Below are positions 7,717-15,997 of a DNA stretch of 64,000 nt, one piece after another (position 1 is the first letter of the stretch; every line of letters begins with the position of its first letter). The stretch comes from Pseudomonas sp. HS6 (lineage in GTDB: Bacteria; Pseudomonadota; Gammaproteobacteria; Pseudomonadales; Pseudomonadaceae): the NCBI RefSeq assembly GCF_023375815.1, contig NZ_CP067412.1, positions 1,612,001 to 1,676,000 on the forward strand. Reading direction: 5' to 3'. A program made the position numbers and the translations under genes. Under the pieces are notes generated by a model that had not been told where the DNA came from, did not search any database, and saw only the letters and a program-made list of their open reading frames with translations.

Positions 7717-9027
7717 ATGACACCGCGTTTGCTGGCCATGGCGCTGGCGCCCCTGCTCGGGCTATTCATTGTTGCCTTGGGCAACGGTTTTCTGTCTTCT
7801 TTGACCACCCTGCGCCTGGGCGCTGCCGGCGAATCGGCGACGATGATCGGCATCGTGTCCTCGGCCTATTTCATCGGCCTGACGCTGGGCGCGATCTTCA
7901 ACGACCGGCTGATCCTGCGGATCGGCCACATCCGCGCCTACAGCAGCTTCGCCTCGCTGATCGCCGCGACCATCCTGCTGCAAGGGCTGTTTTATGACAC
8001 CTGGGGCTGGGTCGTTCTGCGTCTGATCAACGGCTGGGCCACGGTCGGCGTGTTTCTGGTGATCGAGAGCTGGCTGCTGCTGGCCGGCGACGCGAAGATT
8101 CGCGGCCGTCTGCTGGCGCTGTACATGATCGTCCTCTATGGCGCCGGCGTGCTCGGCCAGGCGACGCTGGGGAAAATCACCGGTCTGGGCGACACCGCGC
8201 CGTTCATGGTCGCCGGCATGCTGGCGACGTTGTCGGTGCTGCCGATCGTGATCCTGCCGCGGGTATCGCCGTTGCTGGAACAGGTCGAACCGCTCAAGCC
8301 ACGGGCATTGCTCGGCGTGTCGCCCACCGGGCTGGTCGGCTGCTTCGGCTCCGGCGTGACCATCGCGGCGATCTACACCCTGCTGCCGCTGTACCTGCAA
8401 CGCATCGGCCTGAACGTCGGCGAAGTCGGCAGCATGATGGCCTGGACGATCCTCGGCGCGATGCTCCTGCAATACCCGGTCGGGCGCTGGTCCGACCGCA
8501 AGGATCGCCTGCAAGTACTGACCGTGCTGTGCGCCGCGTGCACCGTGCTGTCGCTGGTGATCGTGCTGGTGCCGCTGTCCTCGACCCTGCTAGCGGCGAC
8601 CCTGTTCCTGCTGGGTGGCGGCGTGTTCGCGCTGTACCCGGTGGCCGTCAGCCACGCTGCCGACCGTGCGCCGGTCGAAACGCTGGTGCCGATGATTCAG
8701 GGCATGTTGCTGATCAACTCGTTGGGCTCGGCGATGAGCCCGCTGCTGATCTCGCCGGCGATGAACGCTCACGGCGGAAGCGGCCTGTTCTGGGCCTTCG
8801 CGCTGGTCAACCTGAGCATGGTGACGTTCTTCTTCTGGCGTCGCGGCAAACGTCCGGTCCCGGCCAATCCGGCACCGTTTGCGGCGGCAGCAACCTTCTC
8901 GCCGACCGGTGCCGAACTGCGGGTGACCGAGGATCTGCGTCAGGCGGCGCAGGAGCACCCGCCGATGGTCGATGCGTTGAGTGGCGAAGCGGCGCCGCCA
9001 ACGGGATCGCGCTACGAAGCCAGCTGA
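7717..9027 (+). CDS. MFS transporter (YcaD/CynX-like, 12 TM)
   Basis: 436 residues with twelve hydrophobic segments in two halves. The loop after TM2 (AIFNDRLILRIGHIRAYSSFA) is the MFS motif A equivalent, and the second half repeats it (YPVGRWSDRKDRLQVLTVL). The start at 7717 (MTPRLLAMALAPLLG) has TTGAGG upstream and puts TM1 at the N-terminus. The cytoplasmic C-terminal tail of about 50 residues is rich in Ala, Pro and Glu. The substrate is unknown. A terminator follows. Confidence 0.85.
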   Translation: MTPRLLAMALAPLLGLFIVALGNGFLSSLTTLRLGAAGESATMIGIVSSAYFIGLTLGAIFNDRLILRIGHIRAYSSFASLIAATILLQGLFYDTWGWVVLRLINGWATVGVFLVIESWLLLAGDAKIRGRLLALYMIVLYGAGVLGQATLGKITGLGDTAPFMVAGMLATLSVLPIVILPRVSPLLEQVEPLKPRALLGVSPTGLVGCFGSGVTIAAIYTLLPLYLQRIGLNVGEVGSMMAWTILGAMLLQYPVGRWSDRKDRLQVLTVLCAACTVLSLVIVLVPLSSTLLAATLFLLGGGVFALYPVAVSHAADRAPVETLVPMIQGMLLINSLGSAMSPLLISPAMNAHGGSGLFWAFALVNLSMVTFFFWRRGKRPVPANPAPFAAAATFSPTGAELRVTEDLRQAAQEHPPMVDALSGEAAPPTGSRYEAS

Positions 9028-9043
9028 GTTTCTGGCAGGCATA

Positions 9044-9076
9044 AAAAAAACCGGTGACTTTCGTCACCGGTTTTTT
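9044..9076. terminator. Bidirectional terminator between MFS gene and rlhA
   Basis: AAAAAACCGGTGAC, TTTC, GTCACCGGTTTTTT: a perfect stem with A and T flanks between convergent genes. Confidence 0.9.
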
Positions 9077-9088
9077 ATTGCCTTTAAA

Positions 9089-11077
9089 TCAGTGCGGCGC
9101 GCGCGGGATCGTCTTCATCAGATCCTCAGGGCTGATATGCCCCACCACACTGCCCGGCTGCGGCAGATTCAGGATGTGGCCCTTCATCTTGCCGATCACG
9201 TGCATCTCGCACGGCTTGCAGTCGAACTTCAGGGTCAGCACTTCATCGCCGTGGATCAGCTGCATCGGCGCGACTTTGGTCTTCACGCCGGTCACGCCTT
9301 TGGCCTGTTTCGGGCACAGGTTGAAGGAGAACCGCAGGCAGTGCTTGGTGATCATCACCGGCACTTCGCCCGCCTCTTCGTGGGCCTCGTACGCAGCGTC
9401 GATCAGCTTCACGCCGTGACGGTGGTAGAAGTCGCGGGCCTTCTGGTTGTAGACGTTGGCCAGGAACGACAGGTGCGCCTCCGGGTACACCGGCGGTGGC
9501 GTGGTCTCGGCCTTGCGCCCGCCCCGTGGGTGAGCGGCAACACGGGCGGCGGTCAGCGCTTCAATCACTTCACGGCGCAAGGACTTGAGCTGCGAGTTGG
9601 GAATGAAGAACGCTTGCGGCGCATCCAGTTTGATCGAGGTCGCGTGGTACTCGGTGGTGCCGAGCTGGCCGAGCAGGTCGTGCAAGGTGTCCAGCGCCTG
9701 CTCCGGTTTGTTGGCGACGCCGAACGGGCCGTCCAGCGCGACGCTGGCACTGATGCCCTCTTCGCTAGTCACGGTCAGTTCCAGACGTTCTTCACGCAAC
9801 TTCGCCAGCCAGCTCACGCCGATACGACGCTCGGCGGAGGTCTTCTGCAAGGCCTGCTGCCAGTTGTGGTCGAGGTTGCGGTTCAGCGGATGGTTCGGCC
9901 GCAGCTTGTACATGCCTTCCGGCATCTCGTTCGGCTCGACGCGGTAGCGGTAGCGCTTCTCGCCTTCTTCCTCGAACTCGCCCTTGGCTTCGGCGATGTT
10001 GGCGCGGAAACCCACCACTTCGCGCTTGACCAGCACGTTGAGCCCGTCGCCGTTGGACAGCGGCTCATGGGTGATGACTTGCATGTCACGCTTGCCGACT
10101 TTCTCGACCACGCCCACCGCCAGACCGGTGAAGGTCGGCGAATCGAACGCGCCGATGTCGATCTTGCGATCACTGACGAAATAGTCGGTGCTGCCACGGT
10201 GGAAGGTCTTTTCCGGGTCTGGCATGAAGAAGTGCGCGGTGCGGCCGCTGGATGCGCGAGCCAGGTCCGGGCGGTCTTCGAGCACGTCGTCGAGGCGCTG
10301 CCGATAATAGGCGGTAATGTTCTTCACATAGCCCATGTCCTTGTAGCGACCTTCGATCTTGAACGAACGCACACCGGCCTCGACCAGCGCGCGGATGTTG
10401 GCGCTCTGGTTGTTGTCCTTCATCGACAGCAGGTGTTTTTCGTAGGCGATCACGCCACCCTTTTCGTCTTTCAGGGTGTACGGCAGACGGCAGGCCTGGG
10501 AGCAGTCGCCTCGGTTGGCACTGCGCCCGGTCTGCGCGTGGGAAATGTTGCACTGACCGGAAAACGCCACGCACAGAGCACCGTGAATGAAGAACTCGAT
10601 GGCGGCATCGGTTTCATCGGCGATCGCGCGGATTTCCTTGAGGTTCAGTTCACGGGCCAGAACCAGTTGCGAGAAACCGGCCTGATCGAGGAACTTGGCC
10701 CGCTCAAGGGTGCGGATGTCGGTCTGGGTGCTGGCGTGCAGCTCGATGGGTGGAATGTCCAGCTCCATCACGCCCAGATCCTGGACGATCAGCGCATCGA
10801 CGCCGGCGTCGTACAACTGATGGATCAGCTTGCGCGCCGGCTCCAGTTCGTTGTCGTGCAGGATGGTGTTGATGGTGGTGAAGATGCGCGCGTGGTAGCG
10901 ACGGGCAAATTCCACCAGTTCGGCGATTTCGCTCACCTCATTGCACGCGTTGTGGCGCGCACCGAAGCTCGGGCCGCCGATGTACACCGCGTCGGCGCCA
11001 TGCAGGATGGCCTCGCGGGCGATGGCCACGTCACGGGCGGGGCTGAGCAGTTCCAGGTGATGTTTGGGCAAGGACAT
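9089..11077 (-). CDS. rlhA: 23S rRNA 5-hydroxycytidine C2501 synthase (peptidase U32 family)
   Basis: 662 residues, the length of RlhA (YdcP) and well above that of the tRNA enzyme TrhP (YegQ, about 450). The U32 core starts at LELLSPARDVAIAREAILHGADAVYIGG. The family signature with cysteines lies in SGQCNISHAQTGRSANRGDCSQACR, whose Cys residues in the known enzymes hold an iron-sulfur cluster. A C-terminal extension carries FDCKPCEMHVIGKMKGH with a CxxC pair. The enzyme hydroxylates C2501 of 23S rRNA using prephenate-derived oxygen chemistry. Single gene, ATG at 11077. Confidence 0.92.
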   Translation of the reverse strand: MSLPKHHLELLSPARDVAIAREAILHGADAVYIGGPSFGARHNACNEVSEIAELVEFARRYHARIFTTINTILHDNELEPARKLIHQLYDAGVDALIVQDLGVMELDIPPIELHASTQTDIRTLERAKFLDQAGFSQLVLARELNLKEIRAIADETDAAIEFFIHGALCVAFSGQCNISHAQTGRSANRGDCSQACRLPYTLKDEKGGVIAYEKHLLSMKDNNQSANIRALVEAGVRSFKIEGRYKDMGYVKNITAYYRQRLDDVLEDRPDLARASSGRTAHFFMPDPEKTFHRGSTDYFVSDRKIDIGAFDSPTFTGLAVGVVEKVGKRDMQVITHEPLSNGDGLNVLVKREVVGFRANIAEAKGEFEEEGEKRYRYRVEPNEMPEGMYKLRPNHPLNRNLDHNWQQALQKTSAERRIGVSWLAKLREERLELTVTSEEGISASVALDGPFGVANKPEQALDTLHDLLGQLGTTEYHATSIKLDAPQAFFIPNSQLKSLRREVIEALTAARVAAHPRGGRKAETTPPPVYPEAHLSFLANVYNQKARDFYHRHGVKLIDAAYEAHEEAGEVPVMITKHCLRFSFNLCPKQAKGVTGVKTKVAPMQLIHGDEVLTLKFDCKPCEMHVIGKMKGHILNLPQPGSVVGHISPEDLMKTIPRAPH

Positions 11078-11310
11078 ATGTTTTTTTAGTCAGGCTGTCA
11101 CGGTTGAGGCGCGCATTGTACCTGTGAAAGGCCTGACCGGCACCCATGGGGCGATGTGATGCAGGAAGTCGCTAGCACAGTTTCGAGGATGGCATAACTG
11201 TAAGTTCTGTCAGTTGTTGGATCGGAGTATATAAAGCACGCTTTCCGTCAGGCACTTCAGTGTATTGCAGCGCCTGTTCCATTTATCGATTCATGAAGAA
11301 AAGGTACTTG

Positions 11311-11790
11311 ATGATGGACGCAAAAGATTGCGAGGCACTTAACATCAGCGAAAAAACAATGAAACCCCTCGATGGTCACTCAGGGACCGATGATGTATTC
11401 GTCGGTAAGTTTGATCCGCCAATTCCAACGGTAGAGGAAGCGTTTACAGCCGATCGCTTTACCTATAAGGCAATGAATGCCGACACTCTTGGTCTTTTCG
11501 GCAAAAACAGCGACCCCGACTATCTTGTGCAAGTTGGATTCAACATACCGAAAGCAACAGCAGATGGAAGACACTCAATCGTTGCTACAGGCAGGGGAGT
11601 CTCAATGTCAGTCCTAGCTGGCGGCCAAATATTGCACGCAACAGGTGGGGAAATTACATTCGAGAGAGACAATGAGCAAAAAACTGTTTCGGCAACATTC
11701 AAGGGGAAAGTCCTTTTCACATATGACAATCAGGTAACAGAGCATTTCATAGTGGGAAAACTCTTCCTGAACGCCACTGATCCGCTTTAG
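11311..11790 (+). CDS. Unrecognised cytosolic protein, low GC
   Basis: About 159 residues from the ATG at 11311 (MMDAKDCEALNISEKTM), with AAAAGG upstream; a MKKRYLMMDAK start at 11293 is also possible. It has no signal peptide and no membrane segment. The C-terminal half (GRHSIVATGRGVSMSVLAGG, ITFERDNEQKTVSATFKGKV, NQVTEHFIVGKLFL) alternates like a small beta-sandwich. Base composition is clearly lower in GC than its neighbours and codon use is A/T-ended, suggesting acquisition. I do not recognise the family. The upstream AGTATATAAAG could be part of a promoter. Confidence 0.6.
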   Translation: MMDAKDCEALNISEKTMKPLDGHSGTDDVFVGKFDPPIPTVEEAFTADRFTYKAMNADTLGLFGKNSDPDYLVQVGFNIPKATADGRHSIVATGRGVSMSVLAGGQILHATGGEITFERDNEQKTVSATFKGKVLFTYDNQVTEHFIVGKLFLNATDPL

Positions 11791-11872
11791 TGGACAACTG
11801 GATGATTGAAGTCAAGGCGCAGCCAAACTTGGAAACCCGTGTTTGGCGTGCGCTTCTTTTTTGCGGTATGAA

Positions 11873-12247
11873 TCAGGCCTTCGCAGCCATCGCAGTCACT
11901 TCCACCTTCATCCCTTCAACCGCCAGCGCCGCCACGCCGACCGCCGCGCGCACCGGCCACGGCTTGGCGAAGTAGCGTTTGTACACTTCGTTGAACGCGG
12001 CGCGATCAGCCATATCGGTCAGATAAATGGTCAGGTGCAGCACGCGATCCATCGAACTGCCGGCCTTTTCCAGTGCAACTTTCAGGGCCTGCAGCGTGCA
12101 TTCGCTTTGCGTGGTGATATCGCCCAGTTCCAGGCTGCCGTCGGCACGGGTCGGAATCTGGGTCGACATCAGGATGCCGTTGAATTCGGTCACGTCCGAA
12201 GAGATCGAGTCTGCATCCGGGGTGTAGGTGATGTCTTGGTTGGCCAT
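11873..12247 (-). CDS. RidA-family enamine/imine deaminase
   Basis: 124 residues from MANQDITYTP, whose ATG has AAGGAC five bases upstream; a longer frame start at 12283 lacks a site. GILMSTQIPTRADG, LHLTIYLTDMADRAAFNEVY and PVRAAVGVAALAVEGMKVEVTA follow the YjgF/RidA pattern, including the Arg of the substrate-binding RAAV motif. RidA enzymes hydrolyse reactive enamines and imines from PLP enzymes. It is a stand-alone gene, separate from the second RidA protein in the catabolic cluster at 34 kb. Confidence 0.87.
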   Translation of the reverse strand: MANQDITYTPDADSISSDVTEFNGILMSTQIPTRADGSLELGDITTQSECTLQALKVALEKAGSSMDRVLHLTIYLTDMADRAAFNEVYKRYFAKPWPVRAAVGVAALAVEGMKVEVTAMAAKA

Positions 12248-12348
12248 GGGAAAGTCCTTCGCTGGCAGTGAGGACGGCGCCATCGGGCGCCGTTTCGGGC
12301 GGCCAGTTTACAGACACGCTCGCTGGTTGGAAGACCAGACATCGAGCG

Positions 12349-13080
12349 TCAGCCATCCGCGAGTATCCGCCGCAGCTCCATCGCATTGCCGATTGCCACG
12401 CCGCTGGCGGTATTGTCGAAGATGCACCAAGTGTCGACGCCATCGACAGCCGCCACCCGCAAATCGCCAGCGAGCGTTTCCAGATACGCCGAGTCATAGG
12501 GGCTGTAATAAATGCGTGGCGAACCGTGCAGCCGCCAATAACGCACGTTGGGCCAGCCGCGCGGAGCCGCATCGGTGCCGATCCGCGAGGGATCGACCAC
12601 CGCTTGTGCGATGCGATACGCCCTAAACAGCGGTTCGGCGCAGGCCCAGGATTCGTGGCGAGGTTCCAGCACCACAGTCCCGGAATAACGTTGGCGCAAC
12701 GCGATGAAAAAGGCCTCTGCAACCGCTTCGTCGAACGCCAGCGACGGCGGCAACTGCACCAACAGGCAACCCAGGCGATCGCCCAGCCCCGAGCACTGTT
12801 CAAGAAATGCATCGAGCTCACGTTCGCAGTCCCGCAGGCGCCGCTCATGGCTTATCGACTTCGGCATTTTCACGCAAAAGCGAAATCCGTCCGGCACCGA
12901 CTCGGCCCAACGGGCGTAGGTTTGGCGTTTGTGTGGACGATAGAAAGAACTGTTGATTTCCACACCATTAAGTCGTGTGGCATACCGTTGCAGATGAGTG
13001 CCCAGCTCCGGGAAGGCCGGCCAGTGCTCGCGGGGCAGACTCCAACCGGCGCAACCGATGAAGATCGGCGGCGCACTCAA
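12349..13080 (-). CDS. DUF72 protein (YecE-like)
   Basis: 243 residues. FIGCAGWSLP at the start, then LNGVEINSSFYRPH, FCVKMPKSISHERRL, GCLLVQLPPSLAFD and YWRLHGSPRIYYSPY are the conserved blocks of the DUF72 TIM-barrel family, whose function is unknown (E. coli YecE). The start is a TTG that overlaps the TGA of the upstream HhH gene as TTGA, so the two are translationally coupled. Confidence 0.85.
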   Translation of the reverse strand: MSAPPIFIGCAGWSLPREHWPAFPELGTHLQRYATRLNGVEINSSFYRPHKRQTYARWAESVPDGFRFCVKMPKSISHERRLRDCERELDAFLEQCSGLGDRLGCLLVQLPPSLAFDEAVAEAFFIALRQRYSGTVVLEPRHESWACAEPLFRAYRIAQAVVDPSRIGTDAAPRGWPNVRYWRLHGSPRIYYSPYDSAYLETLAGDLRVAAVDGVDTWCIFDNTASGVAIGNAMELRRILADG

Positions 13081-13508
13081 AACAGCACCTCGCCCGCTTC
13101 GCGCATGAAGATTTCCACGGTTTTCGGGCCGATGCCGTCGAAGGCTTGCAAACGTCTTTCGAAATCGCGGCGGTCAGTGCTTGCCTCGATGATTTTCGTC
13201 ACTTGGCCGGCGTATTCGCTGTTGAGCCTGACAGCCAGCGCCAGCAGGCGCCTGGCAGTGGTTTCGTCGTAGCGCACGTAATGCGCCTCGCCGAGCATCC
13301 GCACCAGTTCGCGGTGAGTGCAATGGCCGAGTTTGCGCGGCGTATCGCGCTGGTATCGTTCAACGATCACTCGATAGGCTTGGGCGGCAATGTCGGCCTG
13401 GATTCGTTTGCCCATCAGAAAACTGGCGAGCAGCCATTTGAACAAGGCTGATTCGCTCAACGGGTGGAGGCTGATATGCAAGTCTTCGGCGCGGATGGTT
13501 TTGGTCAT
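13077..13508 (-). CDS. HhH-motif protein, endonuclease III-like
   Basis: 143 residues. The C-terminal FERRLQAFDGIGPKTVEIFMRE is a helix-hairpin-helix DNA-binding motif of the endonuclease III/HhH-GPD type. The catalytic Lys/Asp region and the iron-sulfur Cys set of full-length enzymes are absent at this length, so it may bind DNA without cutting it. Related proteins are sometimes labelled DNA methylase or endonuclease without proof. First gene of a two-gene operon with DUF72. Confidence 0.65.
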   Translation of the reverse strand: MTKTIRAEDLHISLHPLSESALFKWLLASFLMGKRIQADIAAQAYRVIVERYQRDTPRKLGHCTHRELVRMLGEAHYVRYDETTARRLLALAVRLNSEYAGQVTKIIEASTDRRDFERRLQAFDGIGPKTVEIFMREAGEVLF

Positions 13509-13909
13509 GCAGCGTTTGAGCGGGTGCCGAGGTGATGAGTGCGAGGCTGGCGACGAGTGGCATCGCGGCGTAATGCGTCAGGATTTACCTCGTTTGGTGA
13601 TGACCGATAAACAGGTCTGGATCATGCCATTTAAAGACATGTCAGTAATTAAAGGGGACAGATTTATTTTCTGCGCCCCCACAAGCAAAGTATCGACACA
13701 GAAAACAAAAAATACACCTGATAGAAATTGCAGTTTTTAACACTGACTCAGAACAACCAACTCTCTGAACGATTATAAGAGGTAGCGGATACTGGTTAAT
13801 TTAATTCACTCCCCTAGTCTCGACAGATACATTCTCTGACACATCCAACCTGCCTCCGCATCGCCACCCTCTAAACTTAACCCGTCAAAACAAGGACGAA
13901 GGAAGATCC
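13509..13909. other. Intergenic region upstream of the RAYT gene
   Basis: About 400 bp with no credible gene. It is AT-richer than its surroundings from about 13,620 on and carries a single plus-oriented 20-nt repeat at 13649-13672. It marks the left edge of the accessory patch. Confidence 0.5.
13649..13672 (+). repeat. Single AAAGGGGACAGATTTATTTT repeat
   Basis: A full-length copy in plus orientation about 240 bp upstream of the RAYT gene, with no inverted partner nearby. It is identical to the full copies at 280-302 and 2097-2120. Confidence 0.85.
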
Positions 13910-14605
13910 ATGCCCAGAACGGGACGCATTGTGCTACCTCACTACCCGCACCATATCGTGCAGCGCGGCCACAACAGGCAGGTTGTGTTCGCCGAACCGG
14001 CAGACTTCGAGCGCTATCTCTCTGACCTTCGCGAGCTCAAGGAAGCATTAGGTATAAAAGTTTATGCCTACTGCCTGATGACCAATCATGTGCACTTGCT
14101 GCTCGCGCCAGGGGAAGCAACGTCCAGCCTTGGACAGCTCATGAAAGCCCTCGCCGGACGGATGACGCGGTATCGCAACAAGGTTGAGGCGAGAACCGGG
14201 ACGCTATGGGAAAGCCGCTACAAATCCAGTGTCGTTCAATCCGACACTTATCTATTGGCTTGCAGTCGCTACATCGAGTTAAACCCGGTGCGAGCCCACA
14301 TAGTGGCGTGTGCAGAAGACTACCGCTGGTCGAGTTTTACACTGCGCTTGAATGACTTTTCAGAAAGCACCTGGCTGGACAAAGATCCTTGCTTCCTGGA
14401 GCTAGGACCTAACGATGCCATCAGGCGCGAACGCTATAAGTCATTTGTTGAAATGTCTACATCCACCAATGAATTGCAACTCATCAGGGGTGCGCTGCAG
14501 CGTGGCCAACTGACTGGCAACATGAGATTCGTCGACCAAATCGAAAAAATCACCGGAAAACGCATTCAATTAAGAGGCCGAGGACGACCAGAAAAAAGTG
14601 CTTAA
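13910..14605 (+). CDS. REP-associated tyrosine transposase (RAYT, Y1_Tnp)
   Basis: 231 residues. The HUH motif is NHVHLLL (His60 and His62) and the likely nucleophile is Tyr121 in SRYIELNPVRA, the standard IS200/IS605-derived RAYT arrangement. The C-terminus is strongly basic (RGRGRPEKSA). RAYTs are domesticated single-copy transposases that move short REP-like hairpins, not themselves. Here the hairpins of the AAAGGGGACAG type crowd both sides and occur elsewhere in the window, so they are the probable cognate elements. A truncated second copy lies 76 bp downstream. All catalytic residues are present, so the protein is probably active. Confidence 0.9.
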   Translation: MPRTGRIVLPHYPHHIVQRGHNRQVVFAEPADFERYLSDLRELKEALGIKVYAYCLMTNHVHLLLAPGEATSSLGQLMKALAGRMTRYRNKVEARTGTLWESRYKSSVVQSDTYLLACSRYIELNPVRAHIVACAEDYRWSSFTLRLNDFSESTWLDKDPCFLELGPNDAIRRERYKSFVEMSTSTNELQLIRGALQRGQLTGNMRFVDQIEKITGKRIQLRGRGRPEKSA

Positions 14606-14661
14606 AATCAAAAGGGAACGATTAAATAAATCTGTCCCCTTTTGAAATAGTCCCCTTTTGA
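14606..14661. repeat. Degenerate AAAAGGGGAC-type hairpin after RAYT
   Basis: TCAAAAGGGAACGATT pairs imperfectly with AATCTGTCCCCTTTTGA, followed by an extra TCCCCTTTTGA arm. It starts next to the RAYT stop codon and could also end its transcript. Confidence 0.75.
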
Positions 14662-14680
14662 TTTCTTTTGAAATACATAA

Positions 14681-14799
14681 GGGGTGCGCTTCAGCGGGGC
14701 CAACTGACTGGCAACATGAGGTTCGTCGACGAAATCGAGAAAATCACCGGAAGGCGTATTCTTTTCAGAGAACAAGGACGGCCAGAGAAAAGTGCTTAA
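14681..14799 (+). pseudogene. 3' remnant of a second RAYT gene
   Basis: In frame this reads GALQRGQLTGNMRFVDEIEK, then ITGRRI and GRPEKSA and a stop. That is the last ~39 codons of the intact RAYT with a handful of substitutions at protein and DNA level. Nothing upstream of the GALQ codon is preserved. It points to a past tandem copy, or to repeated insertion at the same 3' end, followed by deletion of the body. Confidence 0.85.
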
Positions 14800-14801
14800 C
14801 G

Positions 14802-14839
14802 TCAAAAAGGGGACATTAAATAAATCTGTCCCCTTTTGA
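14802..14839. repeat. AAAAGGGGAC-type hairpin
   Basis: TCAAAAAGGGGACATT and the inverted CTGTCCCCTTTTGA flank a short A/T-rich loop. It sits immediately after the RAYT remnant, in the same position as the hairpin that follows the intact gene. Confidence 0.75.
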
Positions 14840-14912
14840 TTTGGTGTTGGATAAAGTTGTGCCGACGGAATAAATCACACCGACGAAGGCAGTTTTACGC
14901 TGCCAATTGATA

Positions 14913-14950
14913 TCAAAAGGGGACGATTATATAAACTCGTCCCCTTTGAT
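14913..14950. repeat. AAAAGGGGACGA hairpin
   Basis: TCAAAAGGGGACGA and CTCGTCCCCTTTGA are inverted around an A/T loop. It is a diverged version (GACGA/TCGTC stem) of the same element and lies 41 bp beyond the stop of the minus-strand actin-tailed reading frame. Confidence 0.75.
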
Positions 14951-14990
14951 TTTTTTTCTATTTCGGGACTAGACACTCAGGGAACGTTTC

Positions 14991-15480
<490 letters not shown>

Positions 15481-15514
15481 CAGACCAGTTCAACAACCCT
15501 CAATAATCGCTATC

Positions 15515-15563
15515 GGCGCAACCAGCCTACCGCTGGTTGCGCCGCACTAGCACATTTGTGCTA
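15515..15563. repeat. Two adjacent perfect inverted repeats
   Basis: GGCGCAACCAG and CTGGTTGCGCC (15515-15525, 15533-15543) form an 11-bp stem with a 7-base loop. Four bases later TAGCACA, TT, TGTGCTA (15548-15563) form a second palindrome. There is no T run, so a simple terminator is unlikely. They lie between the actin-tailed frame and the YecR lipoprotein gene. Confidence 0.7.
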
Positions 15564-15688
15564 ATCGACCACCCCGCTCCCTGGCGTTATATTCCCTCGC
15601 AACCCCGACGCTCTCCAACATTGCCGCTATGCAGTGCTCGGGATCGTTGTGCCTGGAAAAACAACAACACCAAGGACTCTGTTCGATC

Positions 15689-15997
15689 ATGAAAACACTC
15701 ATCACCACCCTCAGCCTCGCAGCCATTGTTCTCACCGGCTGCGCCACCCCCAAGCAATGGGAAGCCACCGGCGGCAGCAAGTCCGACGGTGTTGTCCAGG
15801 TTTCCTATGAACTGGGCCAGTTCGAGAGCGGGCAAACCTCCACCGCTCAAGGGTTGGCCACGGCTGAAGGCCGTTGCAAGGTCTGGGGCTACAAGAGCGC
15901 CGAAGTCACCGGCTCGGAGAAGAACATCTGCCGCACCATGGGCCAGTACAACTGCCTGCAAACCACCATCACGCAGGACTATCTGTGTAAGCGCTGA
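15689..15997 (+). CDS. YecR-like lipoprotein
   Basis: 102 residues from the ATG of MKTLITTLSLAAIVLTGC. This is a lipoprotein signal peptide with the LTGC lipobox, so it is lipid-anchored after cleavage before Cys. The rest (GGSKSDGVVQVSYELGQFE, AEGRCKVWGYKSAEV, CRTMGQYNCLQTTITQDYLC) matches the YecR-like family, with paired cysteines likely to be oxidised. The function is unknown; in enterobacteria yecR is co-regulated with flagella. Its last 29 bp overlap the 3' end of the convergent kinase gene. Confidence 0.85.
   Translation: MKTLITTLSLAAIVLTGCATPKQWEATGGSKSDGVVQVSYELGQFESGQTSTAQGLATAEGRCKVWGYKSAEVTGSEKNICRTMGQYNCLQTTITQDYLCKR

Noticed and set aside
8981..11089. A 702-codon open frame on the plus strand opposite rlhA
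   Set aside because: It is the GC-skew shadow of rlhA: its protein is a low-complexity His/Arg/Val/Gly mixture with no motif, whereas the minus strand gives a full RlhA.
13910..14605. A complete IS200/IS605 insertion sequence
   Set aside because: No tnpB, no typical left and right ends around the gene, and the RAYT-type C-terminus with surrounding small hairpins fit a domesticated single-copy transposase.
14608..14805. A small minus-strand gene in the repeat region
   Set aside because: It is the complement of the RAYT remnant and hairpins; the plus strand explains every codon.
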